A DNA stretch of 64,000 nucleotides, from NCBI GenBank assembly GCA_930367205.1, contig OV884012.1:60781239-60845238 (forward strand). The letters are read 5' to 3'. This document shows positions 48,171 through 60,271 of this stretch, piece after piece. Within the stretch, counting starts at the first letter, position 1; each line of letters opens with the position of its first letter. A program made the translations under genes and the position numbers. Under the pieces are notes generated by a model. The model saw only the letters and a list, made by a program, of their open reading frames with translations. It was not told where the DNA came from and did no database searches. The DNA comes from Acanthosoma haemorrhoidale. Lineage: Eukaryota > Arthropoda > Insecta > Hemiptera > Acanthosomatidae.

Positions 48171-48590
48171 AGTTTACGCACATCTCCTCGTAAACTATGA
48201 AGTCTAAGTCTAAATTGAGGACGACTTAGGCGATATTACGATCACTCTCCTCCCGTGAAACAAGGGAGCGAAGGCCAGCCCAAACAGTACACAACCTGTA
48301 ATCCCTTACATTCGGTCGTATTTATAAGACACTTATAGTCCAAATAAAACGCTGCCTCTAACACTGCAGCCACTAGTGACAAAATCTAAAAAAATTAAAT
48401 GGCTTATTACTCACAGAAAACAATGGCATCTTACACGCTACGCAAAGTCGATAATTCTACACAGCCTGTGTACATTCTAAAAAAACAACAAAAGGAATTA
48501 CAAAAAAAAAATACTTCTACAAATGGTACAAAGTGTACGTATGTATACCATACCAAATTTGGCTACGTGCAGAAGCGAGGACACTCTAAC

Positions 48591-50138
48591 TCACTCATGG
48601 CCTGCACCCTCCCCCCCTGGTGGGAGTTTTAACTGTTCGACGAAGACGGTCCTCCGTTTCGTCGGAGGTCTTGTACTCTCGATAGTGACGATGTTATGCT
48701 CCCTGATCACCACCACCTCGAATGGACTCTCGTATCTGACCGACTCTTTGCTCCGATTAGAGCCAATTTTACGATATACAATCGTCCCAATTTTAAGGTC
48801 CCCCATTCGACCCCGGACTTTGAGGTTTACCCGAGCAACTCTCTTGACCTTCTCCCTCACGATTTTGTCACGAACTTTGCCCCAAAGTTTTCCGAGCTCT
48901 AAGTGAGCACTTAACATTTGCTCCACCATTCCCTCGTCCGCCACCGTCTCTGTCCCGTTCCGGCGCCTCGCGCGCAGTCCGAAGAGGATCTCGAACGGCG
49001 TAAACCCCGTGGTGGAGTGGATGGAATGATTGTATGCCGCCACTGCCTTCGGCATCGCCTCGTTCACCTGCAGACCCTTTTCTACCTGATACACCCGCAG
49101 GTGGTCACTCAAGGTACTGTGCAACCTTTCGATGCCTCCGCGACTCTTAGGATGTCCTGGGGTGTTGAGATGCCACACGATATCCAGATTTTTCATCTCC
49201 GTCCAAACGTTTGCATTATCGAACTCCCTACCCCCATCCGACGAGATTCGGTCCGGTACCCCATAAAACTGGAACCACGTTCGTAATGCCTGTAAGACGG
49301 CGTTGGATGATTTGTCTTGTACGGCGTACGCCATAGCTACCTTACTGAAGGTATATATTGTCGTAACCCACTTATATCCCTTCCAAGTGAACGTATCAAT
49401 CTGTAGTTCACTCAGTGGCGTCTCTGCTGTGGGTGTTTCCTCCTGTTGTCCCTGTGGTGGGTGTCGATCACATTTAGTCTTAAGACATATATCGCACGTT
49501 CCTATCATCTCTTGGATCGTCTTTTTCATATCCCACCAGAAGTACCGTCGCTGTAATGCTTGCAAAGTCTCCTGCGCACCGCGGTGGTTCGTCTTCACTT
49601 GATGGTAGGCAAGCGTTACTTCCCACTGCCGTTCCTCATCACGCTGTGTCTGGACCATAGACAGACAACGAACAAACGATCGATCAATTCCCAGTTGTTC
49701 TGTTCTCCATAATTTCTTGATCAGATCCCACACTGTCGCGTTGCCTACAAATAGATGGTAGGTCTTCCCTGGTCTGGATGCATCTTTCAATGCCTGGCAA
49801 ATTTGGTCACCCTTGACACCCGGTTGGGACCAGATTGTCGTAATACTATTTTTGCCATAGTTTTCATGAGTAGCTCGCATCAGACCGGACGTTTGCGTCT
49901 TCCAAATAATTTGTCGCCGTTTATCGTTAATGATAACCTCGATCGTCTCCATTTCCACCGGACGTTCTCCGGCAGATTCTTCAGCTACTTGGTGTTCGCT
50001 CCCATCGCTATCGTCCCGCGTACCGCGACTTCCATCTTCCCCGGGCGCCCATTCCTGGATAAATTGTCTGTGATCCCCGGACGTTTCCCCTTCCTCGAGT
50101 GCATTTACGGAAATCGCTCGAGATAGCCAGTCCGCCAC
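48591..50138 (-). pseudogene. Gypsy copy A integrase (with RNase H tail)
   Basis: Integrates the cDNA. The 515-codon frame begins inside the end of the RNase H/connection region (ADWLSRAIS). It has the HHCC zinc-binding set (His179, His185, Cys215, Cys218) and a DD35E core: Asp248 in LQIDTF, Asp301 in SSDGG, Glu337 in GGIERLH. A basic C-terminal region and stop follow at 48591. The frame differs from the RT frame; a single-base change near 50145 separates them. The domain itself is complete. Confidence 0.88.
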
Positions 50139-51583
50139 TACATTGTCCTTCCTGGTTTGTATACAATTTCCAGGTTGTATTCGGACAAAAACTCCTTCCA
50201 GCGTGTCACCCTGGCGGATGATTCCTTAAGCTTCCCCACCCATTGAAGAGGTCTGTGGTCTGTATGTACTCTGAATCTCCGCCCGAAGACGTATGGAGGA
50301 AAATGATCAATAGCCCATATGATGCCAAGAAGTGCACGCTCGAGGGCACTGTACCGCGCCTCCGTGTCGGTCAGTATTCGACTCGCGTACGGCACTAGTC
50401 GTTCCCCACCATCTCCCTCCTGCGACAGCACCGCTCCCAATACATACTCACTTGCGTCGGTGGTGATAGTAAATAGCTTCTCAAAATCGGGAAACGCCAG
50501 GATTGGTTCCTCTTGCAGTCGAGCCATGCATTTTCGAAGGTTTTGCTCCATAATAGGTGTAATCGCTATCCGCGCCCCCTTCCGCAGCAGGTTACTGATG
50601 GGTACGAGATACTCTGCCATGTCTGGCACAAAACGCCGATAGTAATTTAGCGTACCTAAAAGTCGCCGAATGCGCTTGACGTCTTTCGGCACCGCTATCT
50701 TTCGAATTGCGTCGACTTTTGCAGAATCCGGCTGGACTCCCTCCCTCGAGATGGTATGCCCTAAGAAGTTGATCCGATCCTCTCCCAGCGATGATTTTTC
50801 CATCGACAATTTTAACCCGAATTCACGCAATCGTCGAAATACCCTCCGGAGATCTTCGATGTGTTCGGATTCTGTTCGGCTGAAGATCAACAGATCGTCC
50901 ATATAAATCTGGCATACCGCCTCGTCAATCCCCCTCAGGATTTCGTCCATCAATCTCTGGAAAGTAATCGGAGTGTTTTTCAAACCAAATGGCATCCGAG
51001 TGAACTCATAGTGCCCCCTCTCGAAAGTAAACGCTGTTTTGTGTTGATCGGTAGCGCTCATTTTGATTTGACGGTACCCTGCTTTCAAATCCAAGGTGCT
51101 AAAGATTGTGGCTCCATTCAGTCTGTCGAGAATGTACTGAAAACGGGGAATCGGATACTTCTCATCCGTTGTGTTTTCATTTAATTTTCTAAAATTGACG
51201 GCGACTCTATTTCTCTCCCCCTCCTCTCTCGGTTTACTCTTCTTTCGTACTGCCCACAGAGGACTATTATAAGGGGATGTGCTATCAACGATTATACCCT
51301 GTCGTCTTAAGCTGTCGATTTCTGTCCGGATATGTTGGCGGAGTGCCTGCGAATATCGTCTCTCCTTCACGTACGTTATTTGGTCAGGATTTAATTGGAA
51401 TTCATGTACTGTCTTCCCCGTTGCCCCAAGCATATCACCCTCCACGTAAAAAATATCTCCGAACTCCCTACGTAAGCTTTCCCTCCAGTCCTCAACTTTC
51501 TTGACTGCCCCTATCCGCGCACTCCCACCTCTTACGGTCCCCTGACATTGATAAGTAACCCCCCCCCCAACTTGATCCGCCAC
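50138..51583 (-). pseudogene. Gypsy copy A reverse transcriptase and RNase H
   Basis: The 481-codon frame covers RT (FSTLDLKAGY with Asp164; YMDD at 227-230), the connection (LLGTLNYYRRF) and RNase H (TTDASEY at 375-381, TDHRPLQW). In RNase H the position that is normally a catalytic Glu (ERELLG in copy B) is Ala417 (ERALLG). The frame joins protease only through a change at the 10-nt C run 51559-51568, and integrase only through a change near 50145. Confidence 0.88.
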
Positions 51584-51927
51584 TCCTTTCCCTTGTTCTC
51601 TACAAGCGCGACTACCCGACCCAATAAGTCACACCCCACTATTATTTCATACTCGCGTGGCATGTACTCCACAATATGTACGTTAATATCGCCCTTTTTT
51701 TTCGCCCATTTCTCTAAATTCACGACCGCCTCTCCTGCCACTTTACAGGGCCCGCCCAGGGTAATTAACTTGCACTTACATACCTTGACCTGGAGTGCCC
51801 TCGCTCTGCCATACAGCCGCTCCAACGCACCGCGTGACATTATGGTATTGGTGATTCCTGTATCCACCAAGCACCTCTCTCCCCCCTCGACTCTGATTAT
51901 TGGCAACTCGCAGAGTATCCCTCTCAC
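51532..51927 (-). pseudogene. Gypsy copy A aspartic protease
   Basis: Processes Gag-Pol. The active-site word is LVDTGITNT (Asp-Thr-Gly) and the flap/helix side has IIVGCDLLG. The frame is the same as that of the gag 3' part, with stops in between. It leaves the RT frame at the C-run near 51560. Confidence 0.82.
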
Positions 51928-52050
51928 TGTATTACACTTTAGGGTGCGGTCGCCACTCTGCTGCCACCCTCCTCAGGCTGCCACACGCCACTCCCATCTT
52001 CTCGAAGTAGTCTTCTTTCGCTCATGCTCTCGGCTCCTGTCGCGAGCCGG

Positions 52051-53178
52051 CTATTCTTCCGTTTCCGACATTCCTGACGCTCCTGAAGATTCCTCAGCTG
52101 AAGATCCATTACCCCTGGGTGATATATTTCTTCTTTCCCGCATCATTTGCGTATTCACTTCCATGGGTTCAGCCCTATGAACATCTCTCCTCCGATACAC
52201 GTAAGGGCAATGCCTAGCGATATGCCCCTCCTCACTGCACTCAAAACATTTTGTGCGGGGGCACTGTGCCACTAAATGACTCGTCTTCCCGCACCCATGG
52301 CATTTTCTCTCTTCTCTGCGGGGTCCGTACCTGGGTCTCGCCGCCCTGAACCTCCTTTCGCCTGCTGCTCCCCTGTCCCTACTGGTCGTTGGTGTTTCGA
52401 CTTTTTTCCAATTTGATTTAGGGACCCTGGTTCTCCTGTACACTATCCGGCTCCATTCTCCCTCATCCTCCTGTATCCTCGATTCCTCCTCCCTGGCGCT
52501 GGTGTCAATCATGACTTGGGCACATTCGAGGAATGAGCGCTCATTAGGGAATACCTCTTTTCTCCCTGTTTCCTTCGCCAACTGTACCTTCAGTATAGTA
52601 GACAGAAATCCCATTCTGCCCTCTACCTCTTCGATGCTCATTGTCTCTCTCATTTTCTCCGTTATTTGATTCTAACGGGTTAGAAGAACTGTGGCATATT
52701 GGCCGCTACTCTGCCTTGATGATTTTCTTTTCCGGAACATCTGGAAAATATCTTCTTCGGGCGTCCATCGCCCTCCTCCATATGCTTTCTTTAGCCGCAT
52801 CTTCACCGTTTCCCACGACGTCTCCTCATCCGCTTGGATCTGGTTGAGAATCCTTCTCTTGACCCGACATATCAGGGCCGCTCTTAGTGACTCTGCATCC
52901 CTGGGGTCCAGAAGATTTTCCTCCGATTTTGCTAGGATTAAGGCAGTGAGGCGATCTCCTCCCTTCAGAAAGTGGTTGAGTTCTCCTAATTCACCGGTGA
53001 ACCATTCCAGCTCTGAAATTTCATTTCTCAGATCTTGAGTGTTCATTGCTTTCACTCTCATCAACGCAAGAGCGGTAGCATGAGCTTCTGGCGAAACGCC
53101 CACCCTTCTCGTTGCTACATGTTCCGCGCCATCCGCTACGTTCAGAGCAGGTGGTCGTAGCACGCCTCCTTCCGCCAT
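52051..53178 (-). pseudogene. Gypsy copy A Gag with an in-frame stop
   Basis: Structural protein that packages the RNA. The 5' part (52672-53178) has the capsid-like region. The 3' part (52051-52653) has two CCHC zinc knuckles, CHGCGKTSHLVAQC and CFECSEEGHIARHC, then an acidic tail. The two are in the same frame, separated only by a TAG at 52672-52674 and six further codons. The start Met at 53178 is about 95 bp downstream of the primer site. Confidence 0.82.
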
Positions 53179-53271
53179 TATTTCTTCAATTTTTTATTTA
53201 ACACGGCAAAAAGAAGAAGAAAAAAAAATCGAACAGACGTCGCTTACTTTTCTTTCCACACCACGAGTTCA

Positions 53272-53286
53272 CGGGTTTCGGCACCA
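53272..53286 (-). promoter_or_regulatory. Primer binding site, tRNA-Phe type
   Basis: Plus-strand CGGGTTTCGGCACCA equals the 3' end of eukaryotic tRNA-Phe including CCA, 15 of 15 bases. It touches the 5' LTR (53286), sharing its terminal base, as expected for first-strand priming. Confidence 0.85.
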
Positions 53287-53470
53287 GTTAATGCTTACCG
53301 GCTTTAGAATTCAAAAACAAAGGGAAAAAGGTACAGAGAAACCACACGCTTGAAAGTTAGAACTAGACTGTTTATTTCGAGTCTATAACCCTGTATATTT
53401 ACATTCGGGATGTTTACATCCCGACGTTCGGGGATTAAGGTTGAGTACTGATGCTGCCCGGAGCTTAACT
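53286..53470 (-). repeat. 5' LTR of gypsy copy A
   Basis: 185 bp, nearly identical to 47975-48160, followed outwards by TATA (53471-53474). Confidence 0.95.
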
Positions 53471-53474
53471 TATA

Positions 53475-54570
53475 TATGGTCCTATATATAACGGTACTCC
53501 CATTTTCACAACTTGGTAATAACATTGATTGGCACTATTGCTTTTACATTTCAAGACCAATGTCTGGGAGGTTATTTTTGGACTGTGTGGCTTGAAAGGT
53601 CATGGAACCGGGAAAAAGCAAAGGAAGGGAGAATCAGGACAATAGCGTGTATCGATTTATAACGCTATTATGATTTGGGATTTACATGCACGTGTAAGTG
53701 ACTTAAAAATTAAAATCATCATTAAACCCCATAGGTATTCCCTATAAAAAATTTGATTCTAGGGATACTGGAATCAACAAAAAAAATAATAGTAGATTCC
53801 GCAGCTCTAGATAATAGCTTTAGGGTTAAATTCAACACTAGTTAGCAGCCTCAAAATTATTTTAAACATTATTATTCATTGACATAAATAATGCATAACA
53901 AGTTATATTTTTTTAAATATTACGTATTTAGACACGAATAAACCTTTTCAACATATGGTATCTTGTGGACGCATGAATTTCAGAAATTTCTACATAACTA
54001 TTGTGAAAAAATACTGGGTATTTGCTACCAACAATAGTTCATTTTATTGATCGCCCCTGGAATGAAAATACCTTTCAAACAAAAAAAATGTAAGAAAGCC
54101 AAAAACACAAAACGACATTATATTCACGATCAAAACTCAAATATTACATCTTTACAATTATTTTGGTGCTTAAATGAGTCCTTAAACATGGAGGGGGGGA
54201 TCAGTACTTCACCTCTAAATAGTTTTTAGACTTGAGAACACTTAAGCTAGCGAAAACCGTTTTCATGTTTCATTTATATTTTAGTTCAGATACATTGATT
54301 TCTTATGCGAGCACTATCCCAGTACAAATATACGAACAAAACGCAATTTCCTCGTACCAGTTTGAATGTACAGCTACTCTTTCTTATCTTTGGAATGGCA
54401 ATAAAAGGTACTATACCAGGAAAAATCCTTTAAAAACTGCAAAAAGCTTTATATCTTTTTTATTAGACAGTAATACATTTTTTTTGCTTATTATAAAATT
54501 ACGAGGTGTATTCCCCTAGTGTTTTGTTCCCTAGAACAGTTTCCAGGTCACGAATTTAGCGCCAAATAAA
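53475..54570. other. No gene recognised
   Basis: AT-rich flank between the gypsy element and a solo LTR; frames under 100 codons only. Confidence 0.4.
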
Positions 54571-54576
54571 TATCAC

Positions 54577-55242
54577 TGTCGGGGGCGTCACTAGGGGAGT
54601 GCCTGATCACTCTAGCCCTGGTGACAAGTGCGGATTGATGTAGTTTATAACATGGACCATTGTTCCATGTCGGCATTTTAATATCTGACTCCATTTATTG
54701 ATAGGAATGTGTCCCGACAAGACACTATGTTCAAAAGAAAAAGGTAGAGAGGTAGCATAAATGATAATACCGGTTCAGAGTTCAAACGGGGCACGGCAGT
54801 CTGGTAGGCTGAGGCGGCAGGTGTGAGACAGCGTGGCGACTCATATGACAGCAGAGAGAGAGTAGCGTTTAGTCCTTATTTCCTGGCCTTTTTATATCAT
54901 CTTCTCTACTTCGCGAGAGGTGCAGTTGCTGACAGGGGTATGTTTTATGATACGTGGTGACCACTTTGTTATATGGCCGTTGGGATAAAAATGGTGTGCT
55001 TTATGGCAGTCAGGTGGCTAATTCTCTAAGGTTTATTGCCGTACCCTTTGAGTTACTTGTCTACGACTTCCGACCTCTCTATGATTTATTACCGTCTGTC
55101 GGTGTCCGTATGTCTGCCTGCTTCCTACTACGTGCCGCGACCCTGATTTATTCCAAAGAAGCTTACAAGATTTACATTATATTATAATACATTATGAACC
55201 AGAGTGTAGGGTAATTTACATATATAGTTAGCGGTTGCTGCA
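54577..55242 (-). repeat. Solo LTR, TGTAGCGACC family, copy 1 (666 bp)
   Basis: On the minus strand it runs from TGCAGCAACCGCTAACTA to CCGACA. It is flanked by perfect 5-bp duplications ATCAC (54572-54576 and 55243-55247). Parts near the 3' end match the copies at 56587 and 63049 (CTAGGGGAGTGCCT, GGACCATTGTTCCATG). It is shorter than they are, with an internal deletion. Confidence 0.85.
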
Positions 55243-55249
55243 ATCACAA

Positions 55250-56090
55250 AGCTGTAAGTATTTAAATTGTATTATTAACAACTCGAGGGGCTCGGCCCAC
55301 GTTCACTTCGCTTTCAAACCCTCGTCCCGGAGTCACGTTTTGATTAGGGATAGATAAATAAGATATATATCTCTATTGTATAATAGACTCAGAACTTCTA
55401 ACTGTAGAGCTTAGAGGAAAAAAAAAATAATAGGATCCGATTAACCTAAATATTCTATATTTTCCCCTCATCCTGAATTTCTAACTAGAGAGCTTAGGGA
55501 GGGGAAAAAAAAAGTTGTATAATAATAAATTTCCAAGCCTACAATTATCATTTTTTAATGATTTTTACTTGTTCGATTTTCTCATTTGTTTTTTGGTTTG
55601 TTCTTTGTTGCGATTTTTTCTTTCGTTGTGTGTTAAATTCAACTTTATTCTACCCATATATCTTATATGATAAAGCGTAAGACGGATAAACTCTAAATAA
55701 CCCTTATTCTTCGGAGAAACACTAAATAACACGTAGTCTTACATTTTAAATTATAATGGATTAAGTGTTGGCTTTGCGAAAAAAAATATTCAACATTAAT
55801 TACGCAGCTGACTTGTACACGAATTGAATGTTTTCAATATGAGTAGTCTCTTTGTCTACGTTTTAATGCGATTGGTATAATAGTTTGGTAGTTGGTATAA
55901 TATATAATGGTATTTATATATGTACAAAATAAAGATTCTACAAACGAATCTATTTACGATTGCTTCATTGTATTTCCTGTAACTTAGCAACATTTTAGAC
56001 AAATTCCACTGTACAAAATAGTGATCTGCACTGTACAAATGTATAATGGTGTACATTATACATTAATGGACTGAATTCATTAAAAGTTAT
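55250..56090. other. No gene recognised
   Basis: AT-rich with poly(A/T) runs; short frames only. Confidence 0.4.
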
Positions 56091-56099
56091 GGGGCTCAC

Positions 56100-56580
56100 C
56101 TTATGTATCATAAACTTAAAACTAACTTACATCTAACAATAAAAACTTAAACTAAATCTTAACCTAATTTTCCCCGACAGTCTGTTGTCATTGATGCGGG
56201 AAGGGTGGTGGGGTTACAGTGTTAAACACTGGATATGTGAGGTGATGCAGCGAGTCAAAAAACTTAATGTGTCTCCGGTGGATGAACTCACCAACCCTTA
56301 GCACACCAAGCAACGGGTGCAGATCGGCGTTCTTTAACCTCTCTCGAGAGGTATGTCGGACCACTTTTCTCATGGTACCTATCTGGAATTCTTGGAGACT
56401 TTTAGCTGTATTGTCAGTCAAGTAAGTATCTAGTGGGGCACCGTACAGCAGAGCTACCCGGAGGACACATTTATATATTATTAGTTTGAGACGCAGCGAC
56501 AAGTTGGGTGAAGTTAGTATGTGGTGAAGCCGGTAAGATGGTTTCTTCCGCACGAGTAGTGAAGGGAGGCGTCCCTTATA
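56100..56580 (-). pseudogene. LINE-J2 ORF2 C terminus and 3' UTR (Jockey clade)
   Basis: A 121-codon frame (56188-56553) encodes NLSLRLKLIIYKCVLRVALL, NTAKSLQEFQIGTMRKVVRH and RRHIKFFDSLHHLTYPVFNT, the end of a Jockey RT protein. The 3' untranslated part with TTAGTTTAAGTTTT follows to about 56100. The 5' side stops at the solo LTR (56587). It is a better preserved copy of the family at 45145-45600. Confidence 0.75.
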
Positions 56581-56586
56581 TAGACA

Positions 56587-57483
56587 TGTAGCGACCGCTA
56601 ACTACATAATACTCTATTGTATATATATTGTAAATTGGTTATAATATGTTGTAAATTAATTTAAACAAATGTAATAATAATATTAACAAATAACAAATAA
56701 TATTACGAAACCATAAGTCATATCAATGTAAATATTGTAAACAATTAAAGACGCAGCTGCAAAAACTAGTTCATAGGCCCCTGCAGAGGGAGTCAGGTGC
56801 TCATGGGGCTGGGTGGGCCCTGGTCTAGAACATTCAAGCGTCACCCAGCGGTTGGTCAGAATAAAACCCCAGCTTATAGGCTACTTGGGGTTATATATAC
56901 CCCCTAGTTTTAGCCAATAAGTCACTCAACTATGGCTCTCTGGATTGGTACTGGCAGCTGCACTGATGTTTCTATGAAAACCTCTGTATCACTCTTTCCT
57001 AACCTGGCTATGTTTTAGTCCGGCCTTGTCAGACCCCACACATTTCTAGTGGGTTTCTCTGCATCGTCTCGAAACTAGCACATCCTTGGAAGAGATTTCT
57101 TTCTTGCGGACGACGGTCACCTTGGGCCCTACGAACTTTACCTAGTAGTGTCTCCCCCAGTGATCCAACCTGTCTCTCTCCGGTTCAAACTCGCCTTTGA
57201 GATCCGGACGGTTTTCGCCTACCCTCAGTACAAGTGCCTACCCATCAAATACCGAGTGTGAATTCGTGGTCATTCCAAGACCACATAAACTATCTACAAT
57301 ACCTACCCTGTACTTTTTCTCCTGAACATAGTACACTGTCGGGGCACATACCTATCAGATTTGGAGTCAGATAGTACGGTAGTAAGACCCGTCATGAAGC
57401 AATTGTCCCGGTCATAACCTAATCAACCCTCACTTCATCACTAGGGCTAGGGTAACTAGGAACCCCCTCGTGAAGACCCGACG
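56587..57483 (+). repeat. Solo LTR, TGTAGCGACC family, copy 2 (about 897 bp)
   Basis: Starts TGTAGCGACCGCTAACTA and ends near GACCCGACG. Flanks are AGACA (56582-56586) and AGTCA (57484-57488), a 5-bp duplication with one mismatch. There is no primer site or internal region after it, so it reads as a solo LTR. Confidence 0.75.
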
Positions 57484-57489
57484 AGTCAA

Positions 57490-57725
57490 TATCCTACAGC
57501 TCAAATTTTCAGTCTCGGAACACGAAATCGCGTCTCTCTGACCTTTGTACACCAGCCCACCAAATTGCAGCATACGGTTGCGCATTCCTTGCTCGCTCTA
57601 CAACCCTCTGGGATTCTCTAGCTCCTAATATCCATCATGCTTCATCCTTACGAAGCTTTGAAACCATCTCATTCCAACACCTTCTCACAGGCAGACGCTG
57701 GGTGGTCTGGGAACGATTTATATAT
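57490..57725 (+). pseudogene. LINE C-terminal fragment (CR1/Jockey-like)
   Basis: One frame reads RLSDLCTPAHQIAAYGCAFL, ARSTTLWDSLAPNIHHASSL and RSFETISFQHLL. The ARxxxLWxSL...SxxSF block is the usual end of CR1/Jockey-type ORF2 proteins. A similar nucleotide tail is at 18530-18620. It is too short to assign a clade. Confidence 0.45.
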
Positions 57726-57729
57726 TGCG

Positions 57730-58350
57730 ATATTTAAATATAGGCCTTGGTTATAGAGTTGTATAATTAAGGGTTAAATTAATTAAACACTAACCACCAC
57801 TTACTTAGATAGTGTTGAACCTGAGCTCCAAAGGGCATTGTGAAGCTTGGTGTAGTCACCAGCGACAGAACACATTCAGCACTGAATGTCCCATTCATCT
57901 TTGGAAATGAATAAAATGAAAATCGATAAGTTTGTCGACCTTTCGAATTGTTCGATCGAAAGTTGTAACGTGGCAGATATATGAAAATAATTTATTAAAT
58001 ATCCTCAATTAATTATTAAAAACTTTAATGATACTCCACTCTTATTGGGTCCAGTTATTTGTATAATAGAACATTAATATGAATAAATGTGCTTGATAAG
58101 TAAATAAAAACACGTACAACAAGGTTTTTTAAATAAAAAAATGTTAAGGATTTACCCAACATTTTGGAATATGGATGATAAATTTAGTCATTATTTACCA
58201 TAACTATCACTACTAGCAAAACTATCAAACTGAATGTATTCATATTAACGAGCTATGTACATAGTTGATAACTCACTGGGGGGTTTAAATGAACAATACC
58301 AACATTAGTTTCCTAGGCAGGCTTCAGATCAGCTTTCATCAATAATAGTA
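57730..58350. other. No gene recognised
   Basis: AT-rich spacer before the second gypsy element; short frames only. Confidence 0.4.
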
Positions 58351-58357
58351 CAGGTCC

Positions 58358-58379
58358 TATATATATATATATATATATA
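58358..58379. repeat. (TA)n microsatellite
   Basis: About eleven TA units directly before the LTR at 58386. The repeat makes a target duplication impossible to judge. Confidence 0.8.
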
Positions 58380-58385
58380 GTCCTA

Positions 58386-58567
58386 AGTTAATGTTTATTG
58401 AATTACAAGCTAAGAAAGGTTGGTAATAAGAACAGGTAGAACGTTGTAACAAGACTGCTTTATTTATTCCAAGATACCTCTATCTATCGGTATTACCTGT
58501 AAACATATATACAGATAACATATGTTTGGGGATTAGGGCTGGGCACTAGCGGTGCCTGGACTTAACT
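58386..58567 (-). repeat. 3' LTR of gypsy copy B (182 bp)
   Basis: Begins AGTTAATG and ends CTTAACT like the LTRs of copy A, followed by the C/G-run polypurine tract (58568-58577). The middle is diverged from copy A, so it is a separate subfamily. Confidence 0.8.
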
Positions 58568-59328
58568 CCCCCCCCCACTAGTTTACAAACACCCATTCGC
58601 AAACTTCCATGCTCCCCGGGTGTCCATTCCCGGAGAAACTGTTGGATGTCCCCTTCTTCCAATGCATTCACAGTAATGGCTCTGGACAGCCAGTCTGCCA
58701 TTGCGTTCTCTTTCCCGGGTTTATATATGATCTCCAGATTGTACTGGGACAAAAACTCTTTCCACCTCGTGACCCATGCCGAGGACTCCTTTAACTTTCC
58801 TACCCATTGTAGGGGTCTGTGGTCGGTGTGAACACGGAATTTTCTGCCGAAGACATATGGGTGGAAATGGTCTATAGCCCAGACGATACCTAGGAGCTCC
58901 CTCTCTAGAGCACTATACCGCGCTTCCGTTTCTGTGAGCTGTTGACTAGCGTACGCCACCGGGCGCTCCCCATCGTCTCTCTCCTGCGACAACACTGCCC
59001 CCAGTGCGTATTCGCTGGCATCAGTGGTGATTGTGAAGGGATGTTGGAAATCGGGAAATGCTAATATTGGTTCCTTCTGTAAGCTAGACATACATTTCCG
59101 GATGTTCTGCTCCATGATTGGGGTAATTAACACCCTTGCTCCCTTTCGCAGTAAATTATTAATAGGCACCAGGTATGCCGCCATGTCCGGCACAAATCTT
59201 CTGTAATAATTAAGTGTCCCCAGAAGTCGCCGGATCCCCTTTACATCTGTGGGCACCACCATCCTTCTAATCGCCTCGACCTTCGTAGAGTCTGGCTTAA
59301 CCCCCTCCTGTGAGATGGTGTGGCCCAA
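58546..59328 (-). pseudogene. Gypsy copy B RT connection and RNase H, fused into LTR
   Basis: Frame with LLGTLNYYRRFVPDM, TTDASEYALGAVLSQ, ERELLGIVWAIDHF (catalytic Glu kept) and ENAMADWLSRAITV. After REWTPGEHGSL the integrase is absent and the frame runs through the polypurine tract into the LTR. It is separated from the RT frame by a change in the T/A run near 59338-59347. Confidence 0.85.
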
Positions 59329-60271
59329 AAACTTGATTTTTTTTCTTCCCCAACAGAGACTTCTCCATGGACATTTTTAATCCGAATTCGCGGACTCTTT
59401 GAAATACACTTCTTAGGTGCTCAACGTGCTCTGCCTCCGTTCTGCTGAAAACTAACAGATCGTGCATGTAGACCTGGCATACCGCCTCGTCTATTCCCCT
59501 CAAAAATTCATCCATTAGGCGTTGAAAGGTAATCGGGGCGTTTTTCAGTCCAAATGGCATCCTGGTAAATTGATAATGCCCTCTCTTAAATGTAAAGGCC
59601 ATTTTGTCTTGGTCGTTCGCGCTCATTTTGATCTGGTGATAGCCTGCCTTTAGATCTAGGGTACTAAATATTGTCACCCCGTTCAATCTGTCTAATATGT
59701 CCTCAAATCGGGGAATAGGATACTTTTCGTCCGTCGTGTTCTCGTTTAACTTCCGATAATCAATAACTACCCTGTATTTCTCCGTCTCATCCCCAGGTCT
59801 ATTTTTCTTCCTCACTGCCAATAGAGGACTGTTATATGGCGAAGTGCTATCAATTATAATCCCTTGCCGTTTAAGACTCTCTAGCTCCTCTCTAATATGC
59901 CTACGTAGCGCCTGCGGATATCGTATCTCTTTCACGTATGTCATGCGTTCTTTCTTTAACTGGATCTCGTGGACCGTCTTCCCAGTCTCTCCTAGCGTGT
60001 CTCCCTCTACGTAAAAAATATCCTCAAACTCCCTCTGTAGGCCTTCCCTCCAGCCCTCTATTTTATTAACCGCCCCTATCCGTGCTATTCCGTCCCATAC
60101 TGTCCCTTGACATTTATATTCCACTTTCCCCAACTTAATGTTCCATTTTTCCCCGATATTCTCCACACGCACGCCTACCTTCCCCAATATGTCGCACCCA
60201 ACTATCACCTGGTACTCCCGCGGCATGTTTCCTACGATATGTATTTTTAGATCTCCCCCTTCTTCGCCCAC
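59297..60271 (-). pseudogene. Gypsy copy B protease end and RT with YMHD
   Basis: The 324-codon frame begins in the protease C-terminal half (VIVGCDILG) and continues through RT: FSTLDLKAGYHQI, FGLKNAPITFQRLMD, and then YMHD at 268-271 where the family has YMDD. Codon 59462-59464 is CAC (His) in place of a catalytic Asp. The frame is lost near 59340. Confidence 0.87.

Larger units (their letters stand above)
47975..53470 (-). mobile_element. Complete Ty3/gypsy LTR retrotransposon, copy A (5.5 kb)
   Basis: Two 185-186-bp LTRs (AGTTAA...TTAACT) enclose gag, protease, RT-RNase H and integrase in gypsy order on the minus strand. The 4-bp target duplication is TATA (47971-47974 and 53471-53474). 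A tRNA-Phe primer site and a G-rich polypurine tract are in place. There is no envelope frame between integrase and the 3' LTR. LTRs differ by one substitution and one A-run indel, so insertion is recent, yet the frames are broken in several places. Confidence 0.95.

Noticed and set aside
48523..48906. 127-codon plus-strand frame at the end of the gypsy integrase
   Set aside because: Antisense to the integrase C terminus; no independent support. It is not an envelope gene.
51548..52180. 210-codon plus-strand frame opposite gypsy protease and gag
   Set aside because: Antisense shadow; the minus strand carries the protease active site and zinc knuckles.
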